Assembly: GCF_900188235.1 (NCBI RefSeq)
Contig: NZ_FZNT01000003.1
Coordinates: 434,001-498,000, forward strand
Source of the DNA: Lutibacter agarilyticus
GTDB taxonomy: Bacteria > Bacteroidota > Bacteroidia > Flavobacteriales > Flavobacteriaceae
Direction: 5' to 3'
Length of the DNA: 64,000 bases
The notes under the pieces are model-generated. The model saw only the letters and a program-made list of their open reading frames with translations, was not told where the DNA came from and ran no database searches. The number at the start of each line of letters is the position of its first letter. Positions within the stretch are counted from its first letter, which is position 1. Of this stretch, positions 18,626-27,736 are shown one piece after another. A program made the position numbers and the translations under genes.

Positions 18626-19450
18626 ATGAATAGAGAAGACATTACTTTTTTATTGCAAAACCCAACAAGTATAGATACTTCAAAAACAGCACTTTTAAAT
18701 GAAGTTGTTGAAATGTACCCCTATTTTCAAGCTGCTAGAGTAATTCAATTAAAAGCATTAAAATCGACTAATAGCGTAAAATACAATCAATCATTAAAAA
18801 AAACTGCAGCCTATACTATTGACCGTCAAGTTTTATTTGAGTTTATAACTTCTCAAAATTTCACAAAAAACAATTATAAGGAAAATCCTGTTTTGGAAGA
18901 AATTGAAATTATTGATCCTGAAATAGTTCAAGCACCAGATAATGCAATTGATAATACTTTTAAAAGCGAAGTAGAACCGGTACCTAAAGAAATAAAAGTT
19001 GAAGACTCTCAAATTGAAACAGCTACAAATGAAACTATTTTAGAAATAGGAAAACCACTTCAATTTAACAGTACTGAGCCTCATTCTTTTAACGAATGGA
19101 TGCAATTAATTTCAACAAAACCTATTATAAGAGAAGAAATTTCTAACAATTCAATAGAAAAAATCACAAAAAATGAAGACAAATTCAATCTTATTGATCA
19201 GTTTATTGAATTGAATCCAAAAATAAAACCTATTGATAAAAACGCTATGTTTCAAGATGTTATAACTGAACAATCTACTGAAAGTGAAAGTTTAATGACG
19301 GAAACTTTAGCGAAAGTTTATTTAGAACAAAAAAAATATGAAAGTGCTATAAAAGCATACCGCATTTTAAGTTTGAAATATCCAGAAAAAAGTGGTTTCT
19401 TTGCAGACCGAATTAAAGCAATAAAAAATTTACAAAAAAATAAATCATGA
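18626..19450 (+). CDS. Unknown protein with C-terminal TPR-like helices
   Basis: A 274-residue protein starting at ATG 18626 (MNREDITFLL); a start at 18599 would overlap lptE and adds residues without family support. The N-terminal 90 residues are helical (VEMYPYFQAARVIQLKALKS). The middle is acidic and probably disordered, and the end (LAKVYLEQKKYESAIKAYRI) is one tetratricopeptide-like helix pair followed by KYPEKSGFFADRI. It has no signal peptide or membrane helix, so it should be cytoplasmic. The same lptE - this gene - secG order is common in Flavobacteriia. I do not know its function. Confidence 0.8.
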   Translation: MNREDITFLLQNPTSIDTSKTALLNEVVEMYPYFQAARVIQLKALKSTNSVKYNQSLKKTAAYTIDRQVLFEFITSQNFTKNNYKENPVLEEIEIIDPEIVQAPDNAIDNTFKSEVEPVPKEIKVEDSQIETATNETILEIGKPLQFNSTEPHSFNEWMQLISTKPIIREEISNNSIEKITKNEDKFNLIDQFIELNPKIKPIDKNAMFQDVITEQSTESESLMTETLAKVYLEQKKYESAIKAYRILSLKYPEKSGFFADRIKAIKNLQKNKS

Positions 19451-19791
19451 CATATACATTATTCTTAGTTCTGATTATGATCGTAGCATTTTTGCTAATC
19501 CTAATTATTATGGTTCAAAACCCTAAAGGTGGCGGATTATCTTCATCATTTGGTGGTGGCGGAACTCAATCATTAGGTGGTGTTCAAAACACAACAAATT
19601 TTTTAGACAAAAGTACTTGGACACTTTCAATAGTGTTATTAGCACTTATTTTGTTATCAAACTTTGCTGCACCAAAAATAAATGTTGTTGATACAAGTTC
19701 AGAAATTGAAAATACTATTGAAAATAGAGAAGTTCAAGATTTGCAAACTTTACCAGCAACTCAACCAGCATCACAAGATTCAGTTCAATAA
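19447..19791 (+). CDS. secG: SecG, protein translocase subunit
   Basis: A 114-residue protein with two membrane helices (about residues 3-22 and 55-73) separated by the glycine/serine-rich SecG loop PKGGGLSSSFGGGGTQSLGG. The acidic C-terminal tail of about 40 residues is typical of the phylum. SecG assists SecYE during export. Its ATG overlaps the stop of the preceding gene by 4 bases, so translation is probably coupled. A terminator follows. Confidence 0.94.
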   Translation: MTYTLFLVLIMIVAFLLILIIMVQNPKGGGLSSSFGGGGTQSLGGVQNTTNFLDKSTWTLSIVLLALILLSNFAAPKINVVDTSSEIENTIENREVQDLQTLPATQPASQDSVQ

Positions 19792-19811
19792 CTATTGAAA
19801 AACATACCTAG

Positions 19812-19848
19812 AAAATGCCAATGTGAAATGACACGTTGGCATTTTTTT
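19812..19848 (+). terminator. Rho-independent terminator after secG
   Basis: A 13-bp stem (AAATGCCAATGTG / CACGTTGGCATTT, one G-T pair) with a 6-base loop is followed by a T run. It separates the miaB-secG unit from groESL. Confidence 0.88.
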
Positions 19849-19849
19849 A

Positions 19850-19878
19850 TTGATTAAATTTCAATAAAAGTACATTTG
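19850..19878 (+). promoter_or_regulatory. Promoter of groESL
   Basis: TTG (19850-19852) and TACATTTG (19871-19878) are 18 bases apart, with groES starting 75 bases downstream. No CIRCE (HrcA) element is visible. A TTGGCAC at 19893-19899 resembling a sigma-54 -24 box lies in the leader. Confidence 0.65.
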
Positions 19879-19953
19879 TCAGTTTTATAAACTTGGCACA
19901 CTTTTGGAACGTTTTTGTTCTATAAAAAAAATAATTCTTAAACTAATTATAAC

Positions 19954-20232
19954 ATGAGTAAAATTAACATTAAACCACTTGCCGACAGAGTTTTAGTTCA
20001 ACCTGTTGAAGCAGAAACAACTACAGCTTCTGGACTTATTATACCAGATTCAGCAAAAGAAAAACAACAAAAAGGAACAGTTTTAGCAGTAGGTAATGGT
20101 ACAAAAGACGAACCAATGACTGTTAAAGTTGGTGATACCGTTTTATATGGTAAATACGCTGGTACTGAACTTGTTTTAGAAGGTACTGAATATTTAATCA
20201 TGAGAGAAAGCGATATTTTAGCAATTGTTTAA
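19954..20232 (+). CDS. groES: Co-chaperonin GroES
   Basis: A 92-residue co-chaperonin of normal length. It has the N-terminal [14 protein letters not shown] strand, the mobile loop [17 protein letters not shown] that contacts GroEL, and the closing [16 protein letters not shown]. It caps the GroEL folding chamber in the cytoplasm. groEL follows after 117 bases in the same unit. Confidence 0.98.
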   Translation: MSKINIKPLADRVLVQPVEAETTTASGLIIPDSAKEKQQKGTVLAVGNGTKDEPMTVKVGDTVLYGKYAGTELVLEGTEYLIMRESDILAIV

Positions 20233-20295
20233 ATTTTAACAACTAGCTATTTGCTTTTTTACAATTAGCTTTAAAAATAATTAGAAAACAAACCC

Positions 20296-21984
<1,689 letters not shown>

Positions 21985-22004
21985 TCATTTTATAAAAACA
22001 GTGT

Positions 22005-22191
22005 AAAGAGACTGTCTAAAAAGTAAACTTTTCGTCAACCTGAAGTTGATTCAGGTTCTCATAATGATTAATTATCAGTATGATGAGATTCTGAAATCGT
22101 AGATTCACGAATTCCTATTTAAAAAACAAGAAAGGATGTGAGTAAATAAATTCAGAATGACGGATTTTGATACTTTTTAGACAGTCTCTTT
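22005..22191. mobile_element. 187-bp MITE-like inverted-repeat element
   Basis: Perfect 21-base terminal inverted repeats (22005-22025 and 22171-22191, containing GAGACTGTCTAAAAAGT) flank an interior with nested inverted repeats: AACCTGAA-GTTGA-TTCAGGTT at 22037-22057 and ATTCTGAA / TTCAGAAT at 22088-22095 and 22151-22158. No coding sequence is inside. Terminal repeats with a GAGACTGTCT-like start occur in several transposon families, so it may be a non-autonomous derivative. I see no clear target-site duplication. It may also terminate groESL transcripts. Confidence 0.75.
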
Positions 22192-22221
22192 CTTTTAAAA
22201 CTATTATTGCTTTTTTTTAAG

Positions 22222-22229
22222 TAATTTTG
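22222..22229 (+). promoter_or_regulatory. Possible -7 box for apt
   Basis: TAATTTTG lies 30 bases before the apt ATG. No TTG is found at the usual distance, so only the -7 element is supported. Confidence 0.4.
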
Positions 22230-22259
22230 AAAACTACATATAAATAATTCAACTCAATT

Positions 22260-22838
22260 ATGACTATTGATGCTATTACAACAATTGAAGAATGCCGAAA
22301 AGTTTTAACTTCTGAAATAAAAACATTCCCAGATTGGCCTGAAAAAGGGGTGAATTTTAAAGATGTTCAAAGTATTTTATTCAATCCTGAATTGGCTTCA
22401 ATAACGTCTCATTATTTAAAAGAATTACTTCCGAAGAATAAAAAAAATGAGTATGAATTCAATAAAATATTATGTTTTGATGCTAGAGGCTTTTTATTTG
22501 GTTTTGACTTAGCTAAAATTGCAAATGCACCAATGATTTTAGCTAGAAAACCAGGAAAACTTCCAGGAGAATTAATTACACAAACATTTCAAAAGGAATA
22601 TGGTACCGATGAAATTCAAGTACAAGAAGGCTTAATAAAACCCGGAGACAAAGTATTGATACATGACGATTTATTAGCAACTGGTGGAACTGCAGGAGCC
22701 GCTGCAGAAATTATATTAAAATGTGGAGCTCAAATAGCTGGTTTTAATTTTATTATGGATTTAACCTTTTTACCAGGAAGAAAAGAACTTCAAAAATATG
22801 TTCCAAATCATAAAATAAAAGCGCTTTTAGAGTTTTAA
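22260..22838 (+). CDS. apt: Adenine phosphoribosyltransferase
   Basis: A 192-residue purine-salvage enzyme that joins adenine to PRPP to make AMP. The PRPP-binding loop is VLIHDDLLATGGTAGAA (near residues 138-154). Other family blocks are FPDWPEKGVNFKDV at the N-terminus, CFDARGFLFG and ARKPGKLPGE. The length is slightly above the usual 170-180 residues because of a short N-terminal extension and an insert PKNKKNEYEF. It is a single gene between the inverted-repeat element and a bidirectional terminator. Confidence 0.95.
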   Translation: MTIDAITTIEECRKVLTSEIKTFPDWPEKGVNFKDVQSILFNPELASITSHYLKELLPKNKKNEYEFNKILCFDARGFLFGFDLAKIANAPMILARKPGKLPGELITQTFQKEYGTDEIQVQEGLIKPGDKVLIHDDLLATGGTAGAAAEIILKCGAQIAGFNFIMDLTFLPGRKELQKYVPNHKIKALLEF

Positions 22839-22854
22839 CTTTAAAAACATATCA

Positions 22855-22893
22855 TAAAAAAACCAGATTAATTCATATTAATCTGGTTTTTTA
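22855..22893. terminator. Bidirectional rho-independent terminator
   Basis: A perfect 12-bp stem (AACCAGATTAAT / ATTAATCTGGTT, loop TCAT) is flanked by A and T runs. It serves apt on the plus strand and the metal-binding lipoprotein on the minus strand. Confidence 0.92.
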
Positions 22894-22912
22894 TTTATCT
22901 AAATCGTAACTC

Positions 22913-23368
22913 TTAAGCTTTACACTCGCAAGATCCCGGCTCACAATGTGAACATTCTTTTTCAGATTTTGCTACTTCTTTAGCTTTACAGCTACATTCA
23001 CCTGGTTCACACTTAGCACATTCTTTAGCAGTTGATGTATTTTCAGCCATACATTTGCATTTTCCAGACTCACAAGTACACTCACCGCCATCATTACAAG
23101 TACAACCTTCCGCATGAATTGGTGTAGCTACAGATTGCTCTTTTAAATCCATTTTACAAACAGGACAAGGACCTGCTTCAGCATACGTTTTTCCCTTTTC
23201 ACAATCCATTGGACATTGAAAATTAGCATCAGCTAATTTCTCGTCTGCACTATGGTCATGCCCCTCATGGCTTTCAGCTTTAACTTCTTCTTTTTTTGTT
23301 TCTTTACATGATGTAAACATTACAGCCATAGAAAAGATAGCTGCTACTAATAAGATTGATTTTTTCAT
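22913..23368 (-). CDS. Heavy-metal-binding (HMBD) lipoprotein with cysteine-rich tail
   Basis: A 151-residue lipoprotein (lipobox MFTSC, Cys near residue 21). After a charged linker with a histidine cluster (ESHEGHDHS) comes a heavy-metal-binding domain, FQCPMDCEKGKTY ... GPCPVCKMDL, of the kind found at the N-terminus of copper/silver efflux proteins. The last 67 residues hold 14 cysteines in CxC and CxxC pairs, with two imperfect 15-residue repeats (KECAKCEPGECSCKA and KECSHCEPGSCECKA). This tail looks like a metallothionein. Binding of copper, zinc or cadmium in the periplasm or at the cell surface is inferred; no efflux pump gene is adjacent. Confidence 0.85.
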   Translation of the reverse strand: MKKSILLVAAIFSMAVMFTSCKETKKEEVKAESHEGHDHSADEKLADANFQCPMDCEKGKTYAEAGPCPVCKMDLKEQSVATPIHAEGCTCNDGGECTCESGKCKCMAENTSTAKECAKCEPGECSCKAKEVAKSEKECSHCEPGSCECKA

Positions 23369-23470
23369 TTTATTTGATTGTTTTAATTTTGATTTTATCC
23401 TAATGTAACTTAATTAACATTGGTCGCCTAAATTATGAAAATTATACATCTTTAAACCTGAAAATAAAAA

Positions 23471-23905
23471 TTAATTCTTCAAGCGAATTTTTTGATAGTA
23501 AAACGCAGGCAATAGTATAAATACAAATAATGGGTGAATTAAGAATCTGCGAACATAAAACAATAATAGATAACCATCTATAAATTGAAACTTCAAAAGT
23601 AAAAAAAGCACTACAACTAAAAACACAAAAACGATTAAATAAAACTGAATAGCAAAATGAATTAATTTTAAGTTTCTAAAAGCTACATAAATAATAGCCA
23701 ATGAAACCAATGTATTTAAAACATACCTAAAAAACAGGTGTAAAAAATAAACACCAAATTCAATAGTTGGTATTGAAGTATATAAATAATCATTCTTAAA
23801 ATAATCTTTTAGCGGATCATAAAATAAAGGAGCTACTACTGCTCTAATTCCAACTAAAACAAGCAGTAAAACAATTATTAAAATAATACTTACAATTTTT
23901 TTCAT
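23471..23905 (-). CDS. Exosortase F-associated membrane protein
   Basis: A 144-residue protein from ATG 23905 (MKKIVSIILIIVLLLVLVG); its ATG overlaps the xrtF stop as ATGA. About four membrane helices are seen, with short charged loops and a final FYYQKIRLKN. This size, topology and position match the small protein that regularly follows XrtF in Flavobacteriia. Its role in the sorting system is not known; it may be an accessory subunit of the exosortase. Confidence 0.8.
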   Translation of the reverse strand: MKKIVSIILIIVLLLVLVGIRAVVAPLFYDPLKDYFKNDYLYTSIPTIEFGVYFLHLFFRYVLNTLVSLAIIYVAFRNLKLIHFAIQFYLIVFVFLVVVLFLLLKFQFIDGYLLLFYVRRFLIHPLFVFILLPAFYYQKIRLKN

Positions 23906-24441
23906 TTCTTCAACTTTGAAAATTTTTGTATCCAAATAAACCACAATAAAAAAGTGGTTCCATAAATAATTGAAGGAAATACAATGTCGTGCAAAATATC
24001 TTGATATTCTGGGTACTCAAACATTGCAATACAAATAATAGCAATTCGAACAACATTTATACTATAGATTAAAAAACTTCCAAAAATAATGTACAGTGTG
24101 GTGGGTAAAATTTTGGAAGAAAACGACACAATAAATGAAATAAATAAAATAATAATGCTTACAGCATTACAACCTTCAATAATCCTTGAAACGTAATTGC
24201 CTTTAATTATTAATTTTATTGAAAGTTCCTCGGGGTGTTGTTCAATTACGGTATCGTAACCAACGCTATTCAAAATGTAACTGGTTTGACTAGCAACAGC
24301 TTTAGTTATTGGGGCACACGAAAAAAAATTGGTGGTATTTTGGGTGTCATTTAAATACAAACTATATAAAAATGACAGCAGCGCATAAGTACCAAAAAAT
24401 TTAATTAAAAAGATTACAACTAATTTATTGCTTTGCACCAA
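23902..24441 (-). CDS. xrtF: Exosortase family protein XrtF
   Basis: A membrane protein of 179 residues (numbered from TTG 24441). It shows the exosortase/archaeosortase triad: Cys91 in EGCNAVSIII, Arg132 in NVVRIAI and His151 in DILHDIVFP, each at the edge of a membrane helix. Exosortases cut C-terminal sorting signals and probably transfer the protein to a cell-surface carrier. There is no suitable ATG; translation must start at TTG 24441 or GTG 24438. It is divergent from the GAF gene and coupled to the associated protein by a 4-base overlap. No PEP-CTERM-like substrate gene is seen nearby. Confidence 0.88.
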   Translation of the reverse strand: MVQSNKLVVIFLIKFFGTYALLSFLYSLYLNDTQNTTNFFSCAPITKAVASQTSYILNSVGYDTVIEQHPEELSIKLIIKGNYVSRIIEGCNAVSIIILFISFIVSFSSKILPTTLYIIFGSFLIYSINVVRIAIICIAMFEYPEYQDILHDIVFPSIIYGTTFLLWFIWIQKFSKLKK

Positions 24442-24459
24442 AAAAGAATTTTAATTTTG
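24428..24459 (+). promoter_or_regulatory. Promoter of the GAF-domain gene
   Basis: TTG (24428-24430) and TAATTTTG (24452-24459) are 21 bases apart, with the ATG 20 bases downstream. The -33 box lies inside the start of the divergent xrtF gene. Confidence 0.65.
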
Positions 24460-24479
24460 CATAAAATTACAAATTAAAA

Positions 24480-24932
24480 ATGAAACTTACATTATTAAAA
24501 AACTCGGTAAAAGATATTCTTAAGCAAGAAACTTCTAAAAATGAAAAACTTCAACAAATATGTGATTATTTAAAAAAAGAAATCACTTACTATGATTGGG
24601 TTGGGTTCTATTTTAAAAATGGAGATAAAAACGAGTTAAAACTGGCCGAATTTGCAGGTGAACCAACCGACCATACAATTATACCTTTTGGAAAAGGAAT
24701 TTGTGGGCAAGTTGCTGTGAGTAATGAAAATTTTGTTGTTCCTGATGTAAGTGCTCAAGACAATTATATTTCATGCGGATGGAAAGTGAAAAGTGAAATT
24801 GTAATTCCAATATTTGTAAATAACAAAAACATAGGTCAAATTGATATTGACTCGCACACTGTAAATCCGTTTACAAAAGATGATGAATTATTGCTAGAAT
24901 ATGTATGCAAAAAAGTAGCTAAACTCTTCTAA
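24480..24932 (+). CDS. GAF-domain protein, free-methionine-R-sulfoxide reductase-like
   Basis: A 150-residue single-GAF protein without signal or membrane segments. It follows the pattern of free methionine-(R)-sulfoxide reductase: VGFYFKNGD, IPFGKGICGQVA, CGWKVKSEIVIPIF and GQIDIDSHTVNPF. Two of the family's three important cysteines are present (GICG and NYISCGW, the latter at the expected catalytic position). The first, usually just before the IPFGKG segment, is replaced within PTDHTI. It may still be an fRMsr with an altered recycling step, or a small ligand sensor. Confidence 0.8.
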   Translation: MKLTLLKNSVKDILKQETSKNEKLQQICDYLKKEITYYDWVGFYFKNGDKNELKLAEFAGEPTDHTIIPFGKGICGQVAVSNENFVVPDVSAQDNYISCGWKVKSEIVIPIFVNNKNIGQIDIDSHTVNPFTKDDELLLEYVCKKVAKLF

Positions 24933-25051
24933 AAAACAACATATTAAAATCTTGCTTCAGAAGAAAAAAAGAATAAATACACGCAAAAATTTAAAGATTT
25001 TTGAATGTTGAAAAATTATAAAAATTCACAAAAATTAAGCTACAATTTGTA

Positions 25052-25082
25052 TTGTTTAAGTAGCTGATAATTATTAGCTTTG
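25052..25082 (+). promoter_or_regulatory. Promoter of purH
   Basis: TTG (25052-25054) and TAGCTTTG (25075-25082) are 20 bases apart. The purH ATG follows 22 bases later. Confidence 0.75.
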
Positions 25083-25104
25083 CGCAAAAGCAACAACACA
25101 CCAC

Positions 25105-26631
25105 ATGAACACAACTAAAAAAGCCAAAAGCGCTTTAATTTCAGTCTTTCACAAAGACGGTTTAGAACCAATTATTAAAAAATTAGATGAACTTGGAATC
25201 ACCATTTATTCAACAGGTGGAACCGAAAAGTTTATTAACGATTTAGGTATTAGCGTAGTACCTGTTGAAGATTTAACATCGTACCCTTCAATATTAGGAG
25301 GAAGAGTTAAAACATTACACCCAAAAGTATTTGGAGGTATTTTAGCAAGACGCGAAAATGAAAACGATTTATCTCAATTAGGTGAATTTGAAATTCCAGA
25401 AATTGACATTGTTATTGTTGATTTATACCCTTTTGAAAAAACTGTAGCAAGTAAAGCTCCTGAACAAGATATTATTGAAAAAATTGATATCGGTGGAATT
25501 TCATTAATTAGAGCTGCAGCTAAAAACTTTAAAGACGTTATTTGTGTATCATCTATGAATCAATACGATGAGTTTTTACAAATAATGACTGAGAATAACG
25601 GATCAACAACTATTGCTGACCGTAAAAACTTTGCAGCCAAATCTTTTGCTGTTTCAAGTCATTACGACACTGCTATTTTCAATTACTTAAATGATGATGA
25701 ACCTGTGTTTAGACAAAGTTTTGATGTTTCAAAACAATTACGATATGGAGAAAACCCACATCAAAAAGGGTTCTTTTACGGTAATTTAGATGAATTATTC
25801 GAAAAATTACACGGTAAAGAATTATCATTCAACAATTTACTAGATGTTGATGCTGCTGTAAACTTAATTAAAGAGTTTAAAGGTGAAGCACCTACATTTG
25901 CCATTTTAAAACACAACAATGCGTGTGGTTTTGCACAAAGAGAAACATTAGTACAAGCTTATGTTGATGCTTTAGCAGGTGACCCAACTTCAGCTTTTGG
26001 AGGTGTTTTAATTGCTAACAAAGAAATTGATGAAGCTACAGCAAAAGAAATTCACAGTTTATTTTGTGAGGTTGTAATAGCGCCATCATACTCAGAAGCT
26101 GCTTTAGAAATATTAAAGGGAAAGAAAAATAGAATTCTTTTGGTTCAAAAAGAAGTTGAATTCCCTAATATTAGCTACAGAACTGCACTTAACGGAGTTT
26201 TAGCCCAAGACCCTAATAACGTAACAGATACTAAAGAGGGTTTAAAAAACGTTACAACTAGAATTGTATCTGATTCAGAAATTGAAGATTTATTATTTGC
26301 TTCAAAAATATGTAAGCACACAAAATCAAATACTATTATTTTAGTTAAAAACAAACAGTTATGTGCTGGTGGTACCGGTCAAACATCTAGAGTTGATGCT
26401 TTAGAACAAGCCATTACAAAAGCAAAAACATTTAACTTCGACTTAAAAGGAGCTGTTATGGCAAGTGATGCGTTTTTCCCATTTCCTGATTGTGTAGAAA
26501 TTGCGGGTAATGCAGGAATTGAAGCTGTAATTCAACCAGGAGGTTCAATTAAAGATCAATTATCTATTGATTATTGTAATGAACATAATATTGGCATGGT
26601 ATTTACAGGTACACGTCATTTCAAGCATTAA
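25105..26631 (+). CDS. purH: Bifunctional AICAR formyltransferase / IMP cyclohydrolase
   Basis: A 508-residue enzyme for the last two steps of IMP synthesis. The N-terminal MGS-like IMP cyclohydrolase domain contains TIYSTGGTEKFINDLG, LGGRVKTLHPKVFGG and ARRENE. The C-terminal formyltransferase domain contains LRYGENPHQKG, the catalytic LKHNNACGFA (Lys-His) and GGTGQTSRVDA. It ends VFTGTRHFKH, as is standard. It lies 54 bases upstream of mreB and may be co-transcribed with the shape genes, though mreB has its own -7 box. Confidence 0.98.
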   Translation: MNTTKKAKSALISVFHKDGLEPIIKKLDELGITIYSTGGTEKFINDLGISVVPVEDLTSYPSILGGRVKTLHPKVFGGILARRENENDLSQLGEFEIPEIDIVIVDLYPFEKTVASKAPEQDIIEKIDIGGISLIRAAAKNFKDVICVSSMNQYDEFLQIMTENNGSTTIADRKNFAAKSFAVSSHYDTAIFNYLNDDEPVFRQSFDVSKQLRYGENPHQKGFFYGNLDELFEKLHGKELSFNNLLDVDAAVNLIKEFKGEAPTFAILKHNNACGFAQRETLVQAYVDALAGDPTSAFGGVLIANKEIDEATAKEIHSLFCEVVIAPSYSEAALEILKGKKNRILLVQKEVEFPNISYRTALNGVLAQDPNNVTDTKEGLKNVTTRIVSDSEIEDLLFASKICKHTKSNTIILVKNKQLCAGGTGQTSRVDALEQAITKAKTFNFDLKGAVMASDAFFPFPDCVEIAGNAGIEAVIQPGGSIKDQLSIDYCNEHNIGMVFTGTRHFKH

Positions 26632-26637
26632 TTTTAG

Positions 26638-26645
26638 TAACTTTG
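26638..26645 (+). promoter_or_regulatory. Possible -7 box for the mreB operon
   Basis: TAACTTTG is 40 bases before the mreB ATG and just after the purH stop. No TTG is present about 20 bases upstream, so support is partial. Confidence 0.45.
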
Positions 26646-26685
26646 AGAGGTTAGATTTAAAAATTAAAAAAACAATAAAAAAAAT

Positions 26686-27714
26686 ATGGGTTTTTTCGAC
26701 TTTATGACCGAAGACATTGCCATTGACTTAGGTACGGCAAACACGTTAATTATTCATGATGGAAAGGTAATTGTTGATGCTCCATCAATAGTTGCTCGTG
26801 ATAGAAGTACGGGGAAAATAATTGCGACTGGTCAAAAAGCTAGTTTAATGCAAGGAAAAACTCATGAGAATATTAAAACTATTCGACCTTTAAAAGATGG
26901 TGTAATTGCCGATTTTGAAGCTTCGGAACAAATGATAAAAGAATTTATCAAAAACATTCCAAGCATTAAAAAGAAATTTTTTACACCATCTTTACGAATG
27001 GTTATTTGTATTCCTTCAGGAATTACAGAAGTTGAAAAACGTGCCGTAATAGATTCTGCCGAACACATGAATGCCAAAGAAATTTATTTAATTCATGAAC
27101 CAATGGCAGCAGCTATTGGTATTGGTATTGATATTATGGAACCTAAAGGAAATATGATTATTGATATAGGTGGTGGTACTACTGAAATTGCTGTAATAGC
27201 TTTAGGTGGTATTGTGTGCGATAAATCTGTAAAAGTTGCTGGTGATGTTTTTACCGCAGATATTGCATATTATATGAGAACACAACACAACTTATATATA
27301 GGTGAACGTACTGCTGAAAAAATTAAAATTCAAATTGGTGCAGCTACTGAAGATTTAGAAACTCCGCCAGAAGATATGTTAGTTCAAGGACGTGATTTAT
27401 TAAGTGGAAAACCAAAACAAGTACAAGTTTCTTTTAGAGAAATTTCAAAAGCATTAGACAAATCTATTTTAAGAATTGAAGATGCAGTAATGGAAACACT
27501 TTCAAGAACTCCGCCCGAACTTGCTGCAGATATATACAACACTGGTATTTATTTAGCAGGTGGTGGTTCAATGCTTCGTGGATTAGATAAACGTTTATCT
27601 AGAAAAACAGATTTACCTGTTTATGTTGCTGAAGACCCTTTAAGAGCAGTAGTAAGAGGCACAGGAATTGCCTTAAAAGATCTTGAAAAATATAAAAATG
27701 TATTAATGAAATAG
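26686..27714 (+). CDS. mreB: Rod shape-determining protein MreB
   Basis: A 342-residue bacterial actin of normal length. Nucleotide-binding motifs are IDLGTANTLI (phosphate 1), IDIGGGTTEIAVI (phosphate 2) and YLAGGGSMLRGLD (adenosine). HEPMAAAIG is the connecting motif. MreB filaments on the inner face of the membrane guide the elongation machinery. It opens mreB-mreC-mreD-mrdA-rodA. Confidence 0.98.
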   Translation: MGFFDFMTEDIAIDLGTANTLIIHDGKVIVDAPSIVARDRSTGKIIATGQKASLMQGKTHENIKTIRPLKDGVIADFEASEQMIKEFIKNIPSIKKKFFTPSLRMVICIPSGITEVEKRAVIDSAEHMNAKEIYLIHEPMAAAIGIGIDIMEPKGNMIIDIGGGTTEIAVIALGGIVCDKSVKVAGDVFTADIAYYMRTQHNLYIGERTAEKIKIQIGAATEDLETPPEDMLVQGRDLLSGKPKQVQVSFREISKALDKSILRIEDAVMETLSRTPPELAADIYNTGIYLAGGGSMLRGLDKRLSRKTDLPVYVAEDPLRAVVRGTGIALKDLEKYKNVLMK

Positions 27715-27736
27715 TACACTTTTCTACAATTGACAT

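Noticed and set aside
19792-19953. CIRCE (HrcA) operator upstream of groES
   Set aside because: No TTAGCACTC-N9-GAGTGCTAA inverted repeat is present.
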